A stretch of DNA of 64,000 nucleotides from SURF-21 sp964510515 (GTDB lineage: Bacteria; Actinomycetota; Geothermincolia; Geothermincolales; RBG-13-55-18), in the NCBI GenBank assembly GCA_964510515.1, contig CAZEAU010000011.1, positions 10,519-74,518 on the forward strand. The letters are read 5' to 3'. Under the pieces are notes generated by a model. That model worked only from the letters and a program-made list of their open reading frames with translations. It had not been told where the DNA came from and did no database searches. Each line of letters starts with the position of its first letter. Position 1 is the first letter of the stretch. The translations under genes were made by a program, and so were the position numbers. Shown piece after piece: positions 28,294-37,387 of the stretch.

Positions 28294-29310
28294 TCATATC
28301 CCGAAGCGGTGGGAGGCCTCCTTCATGATGCGCAGGTTGCGGAAGGGGGCCTCCAGCCCGAGGCCGCAGGGCGGGGAGATGATGGCGGCGCCGCTCCTCA
28401 TCGCCAGCAAGGTCTCCTCCAGGACCATCTCCGGCGGGAAGTGGTTGACCAGGGAGGCGGGCACCGTCCCCACGATCGGTTTGCGCAATATGTCGCGGGC
28501 TTCTCCCGGGTGCACCTCCGCATCGAAGGAATAGGCGTCCACGTTTGTCTCCCGGCACAACCTCACCTGCTCCATGCGCCCGCCGCACACGTGCAGGATG
28601 ACCCGGGCGCCGCCGAGATGGGCGTAGCGGCTTAACTCGTTGAAATAGGGCAGCACGTTGTGAAAGAGGTCGAACCCCACGTGGGAGCCGACCCTTGCCG
28701 CCGGCTCGTGTATCATGATGATGCCGGCGCCCCTCTCCACCAGGGCCTCGGCATAGGCACAGAGGAATGAGACCAGCCCCTCCAGCAGGCGGTTTAAAAA
28801 CCCCGGGTCGCGCCTCGCCAGTTCGATCATGGCGGAGGGGCGGATGAGGGAGGCCGACAGCGTGGCCGGCCCGACCATGTTGCCGATGATGGGGATGCCC
28901 GGGCGCATGTCGCGCAGGAGCTCGACGGAGCGCAGCACCTGGGGAACCCGTCCGCGTTGCAGCGGTGAGGGGAGGGCGTCGGCGATGATGTCGCCTGCGG
29001 CGGCGGCGGGGAAGGCGATGATGCGCGGGAGGGTGGTGTTGTCCCCGACATCGACCCTGGCTCCCAGCACCTCCGCCTCCACCGTGAGGCACAGCGGCAC
29101 CCCGACGTTGTCGAAGCCCCCCATATCGTAAGCCGCCGCGGCCAGCTCGGCCATCATCATGCCGCTGTAGTGGGCGGCGGGAAGGGGGATGCCGAAACGG
29201 TCGAGCACGGCGCGGGTGACCACGTTGATCGGCCCCCCGGGGCCGATCACCGGCAAGCGGGGGGTCTCCTCCCCCGCCAGGGCGGCCATGAGCATATCCT
29301 GCCGCTTCAA
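28294..29310 (-). CDS. MtaA/uroporphyrinogen decarboxylase-family methyltransferase
   Basis: 338 aa from the TTG at 29310 (GGGAGAGGA upstream; MKRQDMLMAALAGE is the family's usual opening). The fold is that of UroD, but HVCGG plus a later cysteine in SPPCGLG give the His-x-Cys...Cys zinc site of corrinoid-dependent methyltransferases such as MtaA, so methyl transfer from a corrinoid protein is more likely than haem synthesis. No corrinoid protein gene is adjacent; it diverges from the LUD gene. Confidence 0.8.
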   Translation of the reverse strand: MKRQDMLMAALAGEETPRLPVIGPGGPINVVTRAVLDRFGIPLPAAHYSGMMMAELAAAAYDMGGFDNVGVPLCLTVEAEVLGARVDVGDNTTLPRIIAFPAAAAGDIIADALPSPLQRGRVPQVLRSVELLRDMRPGIPIIGNMVGPATLSASLIRPSAMIELARRDPGFLNRLLEGLVSFLCAYAEALVERGAGIIMIHEPAARVGSHVGFDLFHNVLPYFNELSRYAHLGGARVILHVCGGRMEQVRLCRETNVDAYSFDAEVHPGEARDILRKPIVGTVPASLVNHFPPEMVLEETLLAMRSGAAIISPPCGLGLEAPFRNLRIMKEASHRFGI

Positions 29311-29546
29311 GTTGTCCTCTCCCGCCGTCGTCCCCGGGTGCTGCGCCCCGGACCTTCCTCGCTCATAACAGTTATCGGCGCGATGCCGCGCAAGTAAAGG
29401 CCCGCGCCGGGGCGCGGGTGGTCGCGAACCCTGAGGCGCGGCGTGCCGCTGGCCCCGGGCTCCGCGAGACAGCATAATGAGAGGTATGTCGCCGGTCGCG
29501 GTCCGCGGGGAAGCGCCGCATACCGGAAATCCCGAAAGGAGGAGGC

Positions 29547-30200
29547 ATGAGCTATTCACATCTGGGCGAGGTACGGCAGGACTATATCCGGGCCCGCTGC
29601 GCCACCGCGGTGAAGGCCCTTGCGAAGCGGGAATTCGACGCGCGTTTTTTCCCCTCGCGCGAGGAGGCGGTGCGGGCGGTGCTGGAGGCGGTGCCCGCCT
29701 CGGACGCCGTGGGCTGCGGCGGCTCCTGGACCGTGCGCCAGATCGGCCTGCTGGACGCCCTGCGCGAGCGCGGCGGCCGCGTGCTCGTGCACGAGCCGGA
29801 CATGGATTTCGCCGAGGCCGCGCGTGTGCGCAGGGAAGCATTGCTGTGCCCGGTGTATGTCGCCAGCTCCAACGCCATCACCCTGCGCGGAGAGCTGGTC
29901 AACACCGACGGCATGGGCAACCGCGTGGCGGGGATGTGCTACGGCCCCGCCACGGTCATCGTCGTGGCCGGGTACAATAAGCTGGTGCCCGACCTAGACG
30001 CCGCCCTGGAGCGCATCCGCGAGGTGGCGGCCCCCCTCAATGCCATGCGCTACCGCGCGCAGGTCCCCTGCGTGGAGAGGGGAACCTGCAGCGAGTGCGC
30101 CGTGCCCGCCGGCATCTGCCGCATCACCACCATCATCCGCCAGCGCCCCATGACCACCGATTTCAAGGTCTTCCTCGTCGGCGAGAGCCTGGGGTTCTAG
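29547..30200 (+). CDS. LUD-domain protein (lactate-utilisation type)
   Basis: 217 aa. VGCGGSWTVRQIGLLDAL and the RVLVHEPD ... NAITLRGELVNTDGMGNRVAG segments are the LUD/DUF162 signature found in LutB/LutC of lactate oxidation and in many stand-alone proteins of anaerobes. A cysteine-rich end (CVERGTCSECAVPAGIC, about residues 173-189) could bind metal. No other lut gene is present, so the substrate is unknown. GGAGGAGGC precedes the ATG. Confidence 0.8.
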   Translation: MSYSHLGEVRQDYIRARCATAVKALAKREFDARFFPSREEAVRAVLEAVPASDAVGCGGSWTVRQIGLLDALRERGGRVLVHEPDMDFAEAARVRREALLCPVYVASSNAITLRGELVNTDGMGNRVAGMCYGPATVIVVAGYNKLVPDLDAALERIREVAAPLNAMRYRAQVPCVERGTCSECAVPAGICRITTIIRQRPMTTDFKVFLVGESLGF

Positions 30201-30218
30201 GCGCCCGACCGCCGCCTA
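30198..30218. terminator. Small hairpin between convergent stop codons
   Basis: TAGGCG pairs with CGCCTA around an 9-nt loop, covering the two convergent stop codons. It has no clear T-tract, so it is only a weak terminator candidate. Confidence 0.3.
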
Positions 30219-31802
30219 AAGGCCGTTGATCTCGCGCATGAGCTCGTAAGCGGGCGTGAAGAGGCCCGAGGAGGTCTGCACCGGAACTCCCAGTACCTGG
30301 TAAGAGGCGGTATGCGGCTCGTACTCGGGCCACGGCGGCAGGCCCGCCACGTTGGGGTCGCCGCCGCGGGCGAAAGCGGTCCAGTAATCCATCATGGTGC
30401 GGGAGAGCGCGTGGTCCTCCTCCTCGACCCCCTGTATCCCCACCTTCTCCAGGGTGCCGAAGACGTACATTATCTCCAGGCCGTGGAACACGCCCAGGTG
30501 CTCGCTGCGCGGGTCCCGGGGGGCGCGGTCGAAATAATAGAGATAGGCGGGGGCCCCCGCGTCCGCCGTGCTCTGCAGGGTCAGGCGCGCCGAGGCGGCG
30601 AAGCCCAGCTCGGTCACCAGCCTCTGCATGGCCGCCGCGACCTCGGCGTCCGAGGCGGCGGGGAAGAGGTCCTCCACCTTGGCTGCGTGCTCTCCATAGA
30701 GGTATTTGAGCATCAGGAGGGCCTGGTCCAGGGTGAAGTCGGGGAGGAAGATGGTGCCCTCGTCGGCGTTTATCCCCGTGAGCAGGGGCACGGGGTGCTG
30801 CCTTCCCGCGGCGAGCACCTCGCTGGGCCTCTCGGGGATGAGGCGGCCGTCGATGCTGGGGCCGAAACTGATGGGGCTGAAGAACTCGTTGCCCCCCGCG
30901 GATATCTCCACCAGGGTCTGCGCGGGGACGGCGCGCAGGGCGGCCAGCTCGTCTTCCGCGCCGGCTGTCCCCAGCTCCCTGGCTATCCTCTCGCCCGTCC
31001 TCTCCGCCTCCTGCAGGGTGGGGACGCGGTTGATGGGGAGCCCGAGGTCGAGCAGGGGCCCGCTCTGCACGATGGCACGGTGGAAGAGCCCCTCGGCCGG
31101 GGGGCTGCACATGAGGTTGAGGATGCTCATGCCGCCCGCCGATTCCCCGAAGACGGTGACCTCGTCCGGGTCGCCCCCGAAGGCCGCGATGTTGTCCCGC
31201 ACCCACTCGAGCGCCGCCACCTGGTCCAGCAGGCCGTAATTGCCGGAAGCCCGGTGGGGGGATTCCGCGCTGAGCAGGGGATGGGCCATGAAGCCCAACG
31301 CGCCCAGGCGGTAATTGGTGGTCACCACGACCATGCCCCGGCTGGAGAGGTTGCGGCCGTCGTAGATGGGGAGCGAGGCGGCGCCGCTCACGTAGGCCCC
31401 GCCGTGTATCCACACCATCACCGGCAATTTCTCCCCCGGGCTCGCGGCCGGCGTCCACACGTTGAGGTAGAGGCAGTCCTCGCTGGTCTCGCCGACGTCC
31501 AGCAGGCCCGTCCAGTCGTCCCCGGGCTGCGGGCAGGCGGGGGCGAACTCGCGGCAGGCCAAGACCTCTTTCCAGGGCTCCACCGGCTGCGGCTCCCTCC
31601 AGCGCAGCTCGCCCACGGGTGGCGCGGCGAAGGGTATGCCCTTATAGCTCCAGATGCCCTCCTCCTCCACGCCGCTGATGGGCCCACTGCGCAGCCGTGG
31701 CATCTCCAGGGTCGACTCCGCGCCGCCGCATCCCAAGCCGGGCAGCGCCAGCGCCGCCACAAGGCACAGGGCCGCCATCGCCGTCATCATGCGTCTGGAC
31801 AT
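30216..31802 (-). CDS. Secreted type B carboxylesterase (lipoprotein)
   Basis: 528 aa. Lipoprotein signal with lipobox LPGLGC (cysteine near residue 25), then an alpha/beta hydrolase of the carboxylesterase/para-nitrobenzyl esterase family: GYKGIPFAAPPVGELRW, YLNVWTP, MVWIHGGAY for the oxyanion hole, GESAGG with the nucleophilic serine, and FHGLEI with the catalytic histidine. It would hydrolyse esters outside the cell. Start at 31802 after AGGGGGTG. Confidence 0.9.
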   Translation of the reverse strand: MSRRMMTAMAALCLVAALALPGLGCGGAESTLEMPRLRSGPISGVEEEGIWSYKGIPFAAPPVGELRWREPQPVEPWKEVLACREFAPACPQPGDDWTGLLDVGETSEDCLYLNVWTPAASPGEKLPVMVWIHGGAYVSGAASLPIYDGRNLSSRGMVVVTTNYRLGALGFMAHPLLSAESPHRASGNYGLLDQVAALEWVRDNIAAFGGDPDEVTVFGESAGGMSILNLMCSPPAEGLFHRAIVQSGPLLDLGLPINRVPTLQEAERTGERIARELGTAGAEDELAALRAVPAQTLVEISAGGNEFFSPISFGPSIDGRLIPERPSEVLAAGRQHPVPLLTGINADEGTIFLPDFTLDQALLMLKYLYGEHAAKVEDLFPAASDAEVAAAMQRLVTELGFAASARLTLQSTADAGAPAYLYYFDRAPRDPRSEHLGVFHGLEIMYVFGTLEKVGIQGVEEEDHALSRTMMDYWTAFARGGDPNVAGLPPWPEYEPHTASYQVLGVPVQTSSGLFTPAYELMREINGL

Positions 31803-31932
31803 GTTCACACCCCCTGCTCCGTTACCGCTACCCCAAGCCGGCCTTTCCATTATAGCCCAGCCGCCGCCGCGGCACGACAAGGGGGGCGGCGCGCGGCCTC
31901 GCCGCCCGAGGCAGGAAAAGTGGCCGCGCGTA

Positions 31933-31941
31933 TGCTATAAT
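31933..31941 (+). promoter_or_regulatory. Extended -10 promoter of pabAB
   Basis: TGCTATAAT, consensus extended -10, placing the transcript start near 31948 with a leader of about 90 nt. Confidence 0.55.
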
Positions 31942-31947
31942 CTACGG

Positions 31948-32018
31948 CGACGGTATGTCAGGCGACTTAACGGTGTTTAAGTCGGCACCCAGCCGCGTGG
32001 TGGCTGGGTTTTTCTTTT
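31948..32018 (+). promoter_or_regulatory. Attenuator leader of pabAB (hairpin plus intrinsic terminator)
   Basis: The leader contains hairpin 1 (CGACTTAA at 31963-31970 with TTAAGTCG at 31977-31984) and then a textbook intrinsic terminator: ACCCAGCC (31987-31994), 7-nt loop, GGCTGGGT (32002-32009), followed by TTTTTCTTTT. A terminator between promoter and first gene means readthrough must be controlled. An open frame of 26 codons (ATG 31955 to TGA 32035) spans it and stops on the pabA ribosome site, but it has no good site of its own. Confidence 0.7.
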
Positions 32019-32039
32019 CGCTTGACCGGGGGTGATGAA

Positions 32040-32618
32040 GTGGCGGGCAGAATACTCGTCATCGACAACTACGATTCCTTCACCTACAACCTGGTACAGT
32101 CCCTGGGCGGGCTGGGGGCGGAGCTGGCGGTCTTCCGCAACGACCGCACCAGCCTGAAGGAGGTCCAGGAGGTGGACCCGGCGGGGATCGTCATCTCGCC
32201 CGGGCCCGGGGCGCCGCGTGATGCCGGGCTGTCCGAGTACATCATCCGTGAGTTCGCCCCCCGCCTGCCGGTGCTGGGGGTATGCCTCGGACATCAGTGC
32301 ATCGGCGAGGTCTACGGCGGCCGGGTGGGCCGCGCCCCCTGCGTCATGCACGGCAAGACTTCCCTCATCACCCACGACGGCCGCGGCCTCTTCGCCGGCC
32401 TGCCCAGCCCCATGCGGGCGGCACGCTATCACTCCCTGGCCATCCTGGAGGAAGGGTTTCCTTCCTGCCTGGAGGTGAGCGCCCGCAGCGGCGACGGCCT
32501 GATCATGGGCGTTCGCCACCGCGAGTTTCCGCTGGAGGGCATACAGTTCCACCCCGAGTCCTTCATGACCCCCGAGGGCCCGGAGCTGCTCGCCAATTTC
32601 CTGGAGGCGTGCTCGTGA
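32040..32618 (+). CDS. pabA: Aminodeoxychorismate synthase glutaminase subunit PabA
   Basis: 192 aa class I glutamine amidotransferase with the triad Cys82 (GVCLGHQ) and the His-Pro-Glu of FHPESFM. It feeds ammonia to the chorismate enzyme encoded next. PabA and TrpG are indistinguishable in sequence; the partner decides, and that partner looks like PabB. The GTG at 32040 follows GGGGGTGA with proper spacing. Confidence 0.88.
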   Translation: MAGRILVIDNYDSFTYNLVQSLGGLGAELAVFRNDRTSLKEVQEVDPAGIVISPGPGAPRDAGLSEYIIREFAPRLPVLGVCLGHQCIGEVYGGRVGRAPCVMHGKTSLITHDGRGLFAGLPSPMRAARYHSLAILEEGFPSCLEVSARSGDGLIMGVRHREFPLEGIQFHPESFMTPEGPELLANFLEACS

Positions 32619-34021
32619 CCCGGCGCGGGAGCCGGGGGGCTGCGGCGCTGCGGCTGGCGGTCCGCGAGCTGGCGGACGCGCCGCCCATGGAGGTCATCTT
32701 TCACCGCCTCGCCCACACGCCTTACGCCTGCTTCCTGGATTCCAGCCTGGTCATGGAAAGGCTGGGAAGACATTCCTTCATCGGCTTCGACCCCCATCTC
32801 GTGCTCACCGCCCGCGGGCCCGCCTGCCGCTGGTGGAGGCGCGGAGGGAGCACGGACGAGACGCGGGAAAACCCTTTCGCGGCCCTGCGCCGGGCGCTGG
32901 GGGAATACCGCCTGGAGGAAGAGGCCGAGGGCATGCCGCCGTTCCTGGGCGGAGGGATGGGTTATCTCGCCTACGAACTGGGAAGGCATCTGGAGAGGCT
33001 GCCGCAGAGGACCGTGGACGACCTGGGGATGCCCGAGTTGTGCTTCGCCTTCTACGACCGCGTGCTGGCCCACGACCACGCCGGCGGCAGGACCTGGCTC
33101 GCCGCCGTGCACCCCCGGGACCCGGAAGGGGTGCTGGAGGAGGCCGCCCGCCGCCTCGGTGCGGAGCCGCCCCCCTACGCGGCGCCGCGCGGACCACGCG
33201 AGGCGCGCTTCGCCTCCAACTTCAGCCGCGAGGAGTACCTGCGGGCGGTGCGCGAGCTCAAGGAGTACATCTACGCCGGGGATATCTATCAGGCCAACCT
33301 CTCCCAGCGCTTCCAGGCCGAGCTGCACGAACACCCCTGGATGCTCTACCGCCGCCTGCGCCGCCTCAACGCCGCCCCCTTCGCCGCCTATTTCAACGCC
33401 GCGTGCGGGCAGGTGTGCTCGTCCTCCCCGGAGCGTTTTCTCAAGGGAGAGGGCAGGCGGGTGGAGACCCGCCCCATCAAGGGCACCCGCCCCCGCTCCG
33501 AGCGCCCCGGCGAGGACCGCGCCCTGGCGGAGGAACTGCTGGCCAGCCCCAAAGACCGCGCCGAGCTCTCCATGATCGTGGACCTGGTGCGCAACGACCT
33601 GGGGCGGGTATGCGAGTACGGCAGCGTGGAGGTGGAGGAGCACGCGGTTATCGAGCATTACGCCACCGTGCACCACCTCGTCTCCACCGTGGCGGGAACG
33701 CTCCACCCCGGCCGCGATATGGTGGACCTGCTCAAGGGGAGCTTCCCCGGTGGCTCCATCACCGGGGCCCCCAAGATACGCTCCATGGAGATAATCGACG
33801 AACTGGAGCCGACGGCGCGCAGCGTGTACACGGGCAGCATCGGTTACCTGGGATATAATGGCAAGTTCGACCTCAACATCGCCATCCGCACCGTCATCTG
33901 CAGGGGACACAGCGCTTATTTCCAGGTGGGAGGGGGCATCGTGGCCGACTCCGTGGCCGAGGAGGAGTATCAGGAGACCCTGGATAAAGGGAAGGCTATC
34001 TTCGCCGCCCTCTCCGGCTGA
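32615..34021 (+). CDS. pabB: Aminodeoxychorismate synthase component I PabB
   Basis: 468 aa chorismate-binding enzyme making 4-amino-4-deoxychorismate for folate. The RPIKGTRPR motif (lysine K289) is diagnostic: PabB has PIKGT, where anthranilate synthase TrpE has PIAGT. Further signatures are GDIYQANLSQRF, MIVDLVRNDLGRV, SFPGGSITGAPK and YTGSIGYLGYNG. The GTG start overlaps the pabA stop by 4 bp. Confidence 0.9.
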   Translation: MTRRGSRGAAALRLAVRELADAPPMEVIFHRLAHTPYACFLDSSLVMERLGRHSFIGFDPHLVLTARGPACRWWRRGGSTDETRENPFAALRRALGEYRLEEEAEGMPPFLGGGMGYLAYELGRHLERLPQRTVDDLGMPELCFAFYDRVLAHDHAGGRTWLAAVHPRDPEGVLEEAARRLGAEPPPYAAPRGPREARFASNFSREEYLRAVRELKEYIYAGDIYQANLSQRFQAELHEHPWMLYRRLRRLNAAPFAAYFNAACGQVCSSSPERFLKGEGRRVETRPIKGTRPRSERPGEDRALAEELLASPKDRAELSMIVDLVRNDLGRVCEYGSVEVEEHAVIEHYATVHHLVSTVAGTLHPGRDMVDLLKGSFPGGSITGAPKIRSMEIIDELEPTARSVYTGSIGYLGYNGKFDLNIAIRTVICRGHSAYFQVGGGIVADSVAEEEYQETLDKGKAIFAALSG

Positions 34022-34143
34022 CGCCCCCGGCCCCCGTCGGCCGCCGGCCTTTCCGCATCGCGCCGTCGCTCACCGTGCGGGGACGCGGGGCGTGCCCGTC
34101 CATGGGCCCGCCGCTTTCGCCCCGCGGGATCGCTTCCCGCGCC

Positions 34144-34908
34144 TCAGATGTCGCGCCTCTCGAAGAGATAGGCGGAGGCCCAGATGAGCGCGACGATGAG
34201 CGCGGCGGCGACCAGCATGGAGGGCAGCGCCTCCGCGAGGCCCGCCTCGCTCAGGGCGATGGCCCTTGCCGCTTCCGCCAGATAGGAGGGGCCGAAACGC
34301 TTGATGGCGGAGAGGAAGCCGGGAGGCAGGGTGAGGAGGAGAAAGCTGAGGAAGGCTAGCCCGCCCGCCGCGGCGGAACTCCCGGCGATCACGCTCCAGA
34401 AGACGGTGAGGGAGAGCACGAAGCATATGAGCACGGCCGTGGGGATGATGGAGAGGGCCGCGCCCCCCGGCGGGAAGTACTCGAAGAGCCACACCGTGCA
34501 GGCGTAGAAGACCGCGGTCGCCAGCGCCAGGGAGGCGATGAGCGCCGCGCCGTGAACCATAAGCTTGCAGGCGAGCAGCTCGCGCCTGCGCACCGGCTTG
34601 GAGAGCACCATGGGCAGCAGCCCCCGTGACCTCTCTCCCGCTATGCTGTCCATGGCCAGGAGGATGACGAGCAGCGCGCCCATCTGCACGATATAGCCGA
34701 AGTACTGCGCCGCCGCGTCGGCCGCCGTCGGCTGCTGCATGATGATCTCGAACTGCTCGGTTTTGGGGACGAGGCTCGGAAGGTTCTTGGTGATGAGGGG
34801 GGCGGTGATGGCGAAGACGAGGAAGAGGGCCAGCGCCACCCACAGGCGATAGGTCCTGTATTGCTCGCGCGCCTCCTTGCGCAGAAGAGCCGGCATCGCG
34901 TCACCCAT
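34144..34908 (-). CDS. ABC-2 type transporter permease
   Basis: 254 aa with about six membrane helices and the internal AMDSIAGERSRGLLPMVLSKP segment, the cytoplasmic loop typical of ABC-2 (NatB/CcmB-like) permeases that contacts the ATPase. Its ATG overlaps the end of the ATPase gene by 8 bp. Exported substrate unknown. Confidence 0.85.
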   Translation of the reverse strand: MGDAMPALLRKEAREQYRTYRLWVALALFLVFAITAPLITKNLPSLVPKTEQFEIIMQQPTAADAAAQYFGYIVQMGALLVILLAMDSIAGERSRGLLPMVLSKPVRRRELLACKLMVHGAALIASLALATAVFYACTVWLFEYFPPGGAALSIIPTAVLICFVLSLTVFWSVIAGSSAAAGGLAFLSFLLLTLPPGFLSAIKRFGPSYLAEAARAIALSEAGLAEALPSMLVAAALIVALIWASAYLFERRDI

Positions 34909-35836
34909 GCGCCGCGTCCTCCATGAGGCCGAGATAGGCCTCCTCCAATCCGCCCCCGCCCCCCTCCAGGCCGGTCATGGAGAGGCCGAGGTCGGCCACC
35001 AGGCGCGGCAGCTCCCTCCCCGCCACGCGGGGGTCCGCGGCATCCAGGCGCACCGCCGTTTCCGTGCCCCAGACCTCCCCCGCCCAGCCCTCGCGCCGCA
35101 GGGCGGCGGCGAGCCTCTCGCCTCCCGCGCGCAAGCGCACGGTGAAGCCGGGCCGGGCATGCCCTCGCAGCACCTCCCGCAACGGCCCCTCCTCGAGCAG
35201 CCTGCCGCGGGCGATCATCACCACGCGGTCGCATACCTTCTCCACGTCTTCCAGGATATGGGAGGAGAAGAAGATGGTGAGCTCGCCCCGCATCCTCCCG
35301 ATGAGGGAGAGCAGCTCGTGGCGCCCCAGGGGGTCCAGTCCCGAGGTGGGCTCGTCGAGTATCAGCAGTTCGGGCGCGCCCATCATGGCCTGGGCCAGCC
35401 CCAGGCGCTGCCTCTCCCCTTTGCTGAAGCCAGCTATCCTGCGGGCGGCTCTAGAGGGGAGGGCGAAGAGGTCCAGCACCTCCGCGGCGCGGGAGCGGGA
35501 GCCCGCATGGCCCATGCCCAGGGTCTCGCCCACGAAGATGAGGAAGTCGAGCGGCGTCATCCAGCCGTAAAAGGCCGGGGACTCGGGCAGATACCCCACG
35601 CGTGCCAGATGCGAGCGGTCGGCGCTGTCACATGGCTCTCCCAGCAGGTAAGCCTCCCCCCGCGTGGGCCGCGCCAGGCCGAGCAGCATGCGCAGCGTGG
35701 TCGTCTTGCCGGCTCCGTTGTGGCCGACGAATCCCGTGACCGAGCCCGGCTCGACGGCGAAGCTCAGGTCCTCGACGGCGGCGAGATCTCCGAAGCGCCG
35801 GGCCAGCGACCTGCACTCAATGGGAGGGGGTGGCAA
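34901..35836 (-). CDS. ABC transporter ATP-binding protein (exporter)
   Basis: 311 aa from a TTG at 35836, chosen for the AAGGGAGG site 6 nt upstream; the frame is open to 36058 but the extra part is low-complexity. Walker A GHNGAGKTTTLR (near residue 40), signature FSKGERQRLGLAQ, Walker B LLILDEPTSGLDP and a switch histidine follow. A C-terminal domain of about 90 residues is typical of NatA/CcmA-like exporters. Pairs with the permease. Confidence 0.88.
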   Translation of the reverse strand: MPPPPIECRSLARRFGDLAAVEDLSFAVEPGSVTGFVGHNGAGKTTTLRMLLGLARPTRGEAYLLGEPCDSADRSHLARVGYLPESPAFYGWMTPLDFLIFVGETLGMGHAGSRSRAAEVLDLFALPSRAARRIAGFSKGERQRLGLAQAMMGAPELLILDEPTSGLDPLGRHELLSLIGRMRGELTIFFSSHILEDVEKVCDRVVMIARGRLLEEGPLREVLRGHARPGFTVRLRAGGERLAAALRREGWAGEVWGTETAVRLDAADPRVAGRELPRLVADLGLSMTGLEGGGGGLEEAYLGLMEDAAHG

Positions 35837-36115
35837 CCCCGGCCTCCCTTCCGCTCGGCGGATAAAGCGCCCTCTGGAGGTGGCCCGGGGCGATCGCCGG
35901 CGCCCGCACCGGCTTGCCGCCGTTCCGCATCCCATCGCGCCTCGCCGCGCCCGGCGGGGCGGAGCACATCGGCCATAGCCGCGCGGCCGCCGGGGCGGTC
36001 GGCACCGCTGTCCATCGCCAGGTCTCCATCGGGCATCACCTCTCCGGTTTACGAGCATAGCACGGGGGCAGCGCGGGCGCGCTCTTTCAGGCGCCGCCTG
36101 CCGACGGACGCCCGC
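35837..36115. other. Intergenic, no gene seen
   Basis: GC-rich spacer between the aminotransferase stop and the ABC operon start; no promoter matching consensus or hairpin with T-tract stands out. Confidence 0.4.
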
Positions 36116-36979
36116 TCAGGTCCCCAGCTCCCGCTTCACCAGGGAGCGGTAGGCGGCGGCGAGCCGCAGGGTGATGGGGCCGGGGCATGCGTTCCCGATG
36201 GGCGCGCCCTCGACCTCGCGCACCGGGACCAGCTCTCCGGTGCTCACGCTGAGGAAGGCCTCGTCGGCCCGCAGGAGGTCCGCGAGGGTGAAGAGCCCGG
36301 CCTCGCAGCGCAGGGCACATTCCTCGCACAGCTCCATGACCGCCGCGCGGGTGATGCCGGGCAGCAGGCCGCATTCCACATGCGGGGTCGCCAGCTCCCC
36401 GCCTCGCATCATGAAGAGGTTGGAGGAGGTGGCCTCCGCCAGCAGGCCGCGGGTATTGAGGAGCAGCGCGTCGTCGGCGCCCCTGTCCCTGGCCTCCTGC
36501 CTGGCCATGAGGTTATCGAGGTAATTGGTGCTCTTGATGCGGGAGAGAGGGGAGCCGTCGTTGGCGCGCACGGCGGAGACGATAAGGTTTATGCCGCGCT
36601 CGTACCACTCCCGGGGGAAGGGAGAGAAGGGCTTGACCACGATGTGCACATTGGGGGGACCGGGCCTCTCCAGGCCGCGACTTTCGCCCTGCCGCCCGCC
36701 GCTGAGCGTGATGCGGATATAGGCATCGCCGCTGCCCACGTTGAGGCGGTAGAGCTCTTGCACCGCCTCCGCGACCTCCGCGTCCGGCGGCGGGCCCTCC
36801 ATCCTCAGCTCGCGGCAACCCTCCCTCAGGCGCGCGAGGTGGCGGTCCATGCGGAACGGCCTGCCGCCGTAGGCCCTCACCGTCTCGAAGACGCCGTCTC
36901 CGAAGAGCACTCCGCGGTCGGCGGCGGGGAGCAGGGCCTCGTCCTCGCCCATCACCTTGCCGTTCAAGTAAACTTTCAT
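36116..36979 (-). CDS. pabC: Class IV aminotransferase, candidate aminodeoxychorismate lyase
   Basis: 287 aa fold-type IV PLP enzyme. DRGVLFGDGVFETVRAY, the PLP lysine K149 in RIKSTNYLDNL, EATSSNLF and GITRAAV are the family motifs. This family includes branched-chain and D-amino acid transaminases and PabC, which releases 4-aminobenzoate. Lying within 2.1 kb of pabAB makes PabC attractive, but the gene is on the other strand and separated by the ABC genes; the assignment is inference. Confidence 0.7.
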   Translation of the reverse strand: MKVYLNGKVMGEDEALLPAADRGVLFGDGVFETVRAYGGRPFRMDRHLARLREGCRELRMEGPPPDAEVAEAVQELYRLNVGSGDAYIRITLSGGRQGESRGLERPGPPNVHIVVKPFSPFPREWYERGINLIVSAVRANDGSPLSRIKSTNYLDNLMARQEARDRGADDALLLNTRGLLAEATSSNLFMMRGGELATPHVECGLLPGITRAAVMELCEECALRCEAGLFTLADLLRADEAFLSVSTGELVPVREVEGAPIGNACPGPITLRLAAAYRSLVKRELGT

Positions 36980-37093
36980 GCTCGTCCTCCCCGGCCCCGT
37001 GGAGCAAGCCCGGGCCGCGCGCCGTCCGCGCCCGGAGCCATGCCCCTCCCGCGGGAAGCGGCGAGTTCGAGTTCCCGCCCGCGGCCGTGGCGG

Positions 37094-37297
37094 CTAGCGC
37101 ATGCCCAGCACGAGCACGGCGCCGCCGCCGGCGCAGAGGAGAACGGCGGCCGCGATGACCACCGCGCGGATCACCCTCGCGTCGCGCAGGCCTCTGCCGC
37201 CCTCGCGGGAGAACTCCTGCAGCCGGGTGCGCATGCAGAGGAGTATCGCCCCCCAGGCGATGCCGACGGCCCCGATGATCACCGCCTCCCGTTCCAT
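37094..37297 (-). CDS. Small two-helix membrane protein
   Basis: 67 aa with helices at about residues 5-22 and 44-64 joined by a basic loop (REFS-like, RDARVIR). No family recognised. Divergent from the pseudokinase gene and probably alone in its transcript. Confidence 0.5.
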   Translation of the reverse strand: MEREAVIIGAVGIAWGAILLCMRTRLQEFSREGGRGLRDARVIRAVVIAAAVLLCAGGGAVLVLGMR

Positions 37298-37387
37298 GAC
37301 CCGATCATCTCACCGCTTTTACTGCGGGGCAAGGGGCGCCGGCTTCGCGCCGCGCGCATGCGTTCGCCGTCGCTGAAAAAATACTAC

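Noticed and set aside
31998..32003. Tandem TGG TGG codons as a trp-type leader peptide before pabAB
   Set aside because: The TGGTGG frame has a stop at 31968-31970 and no start codon after it. The downstream enzyme also has the PabB motif, not TrpE.
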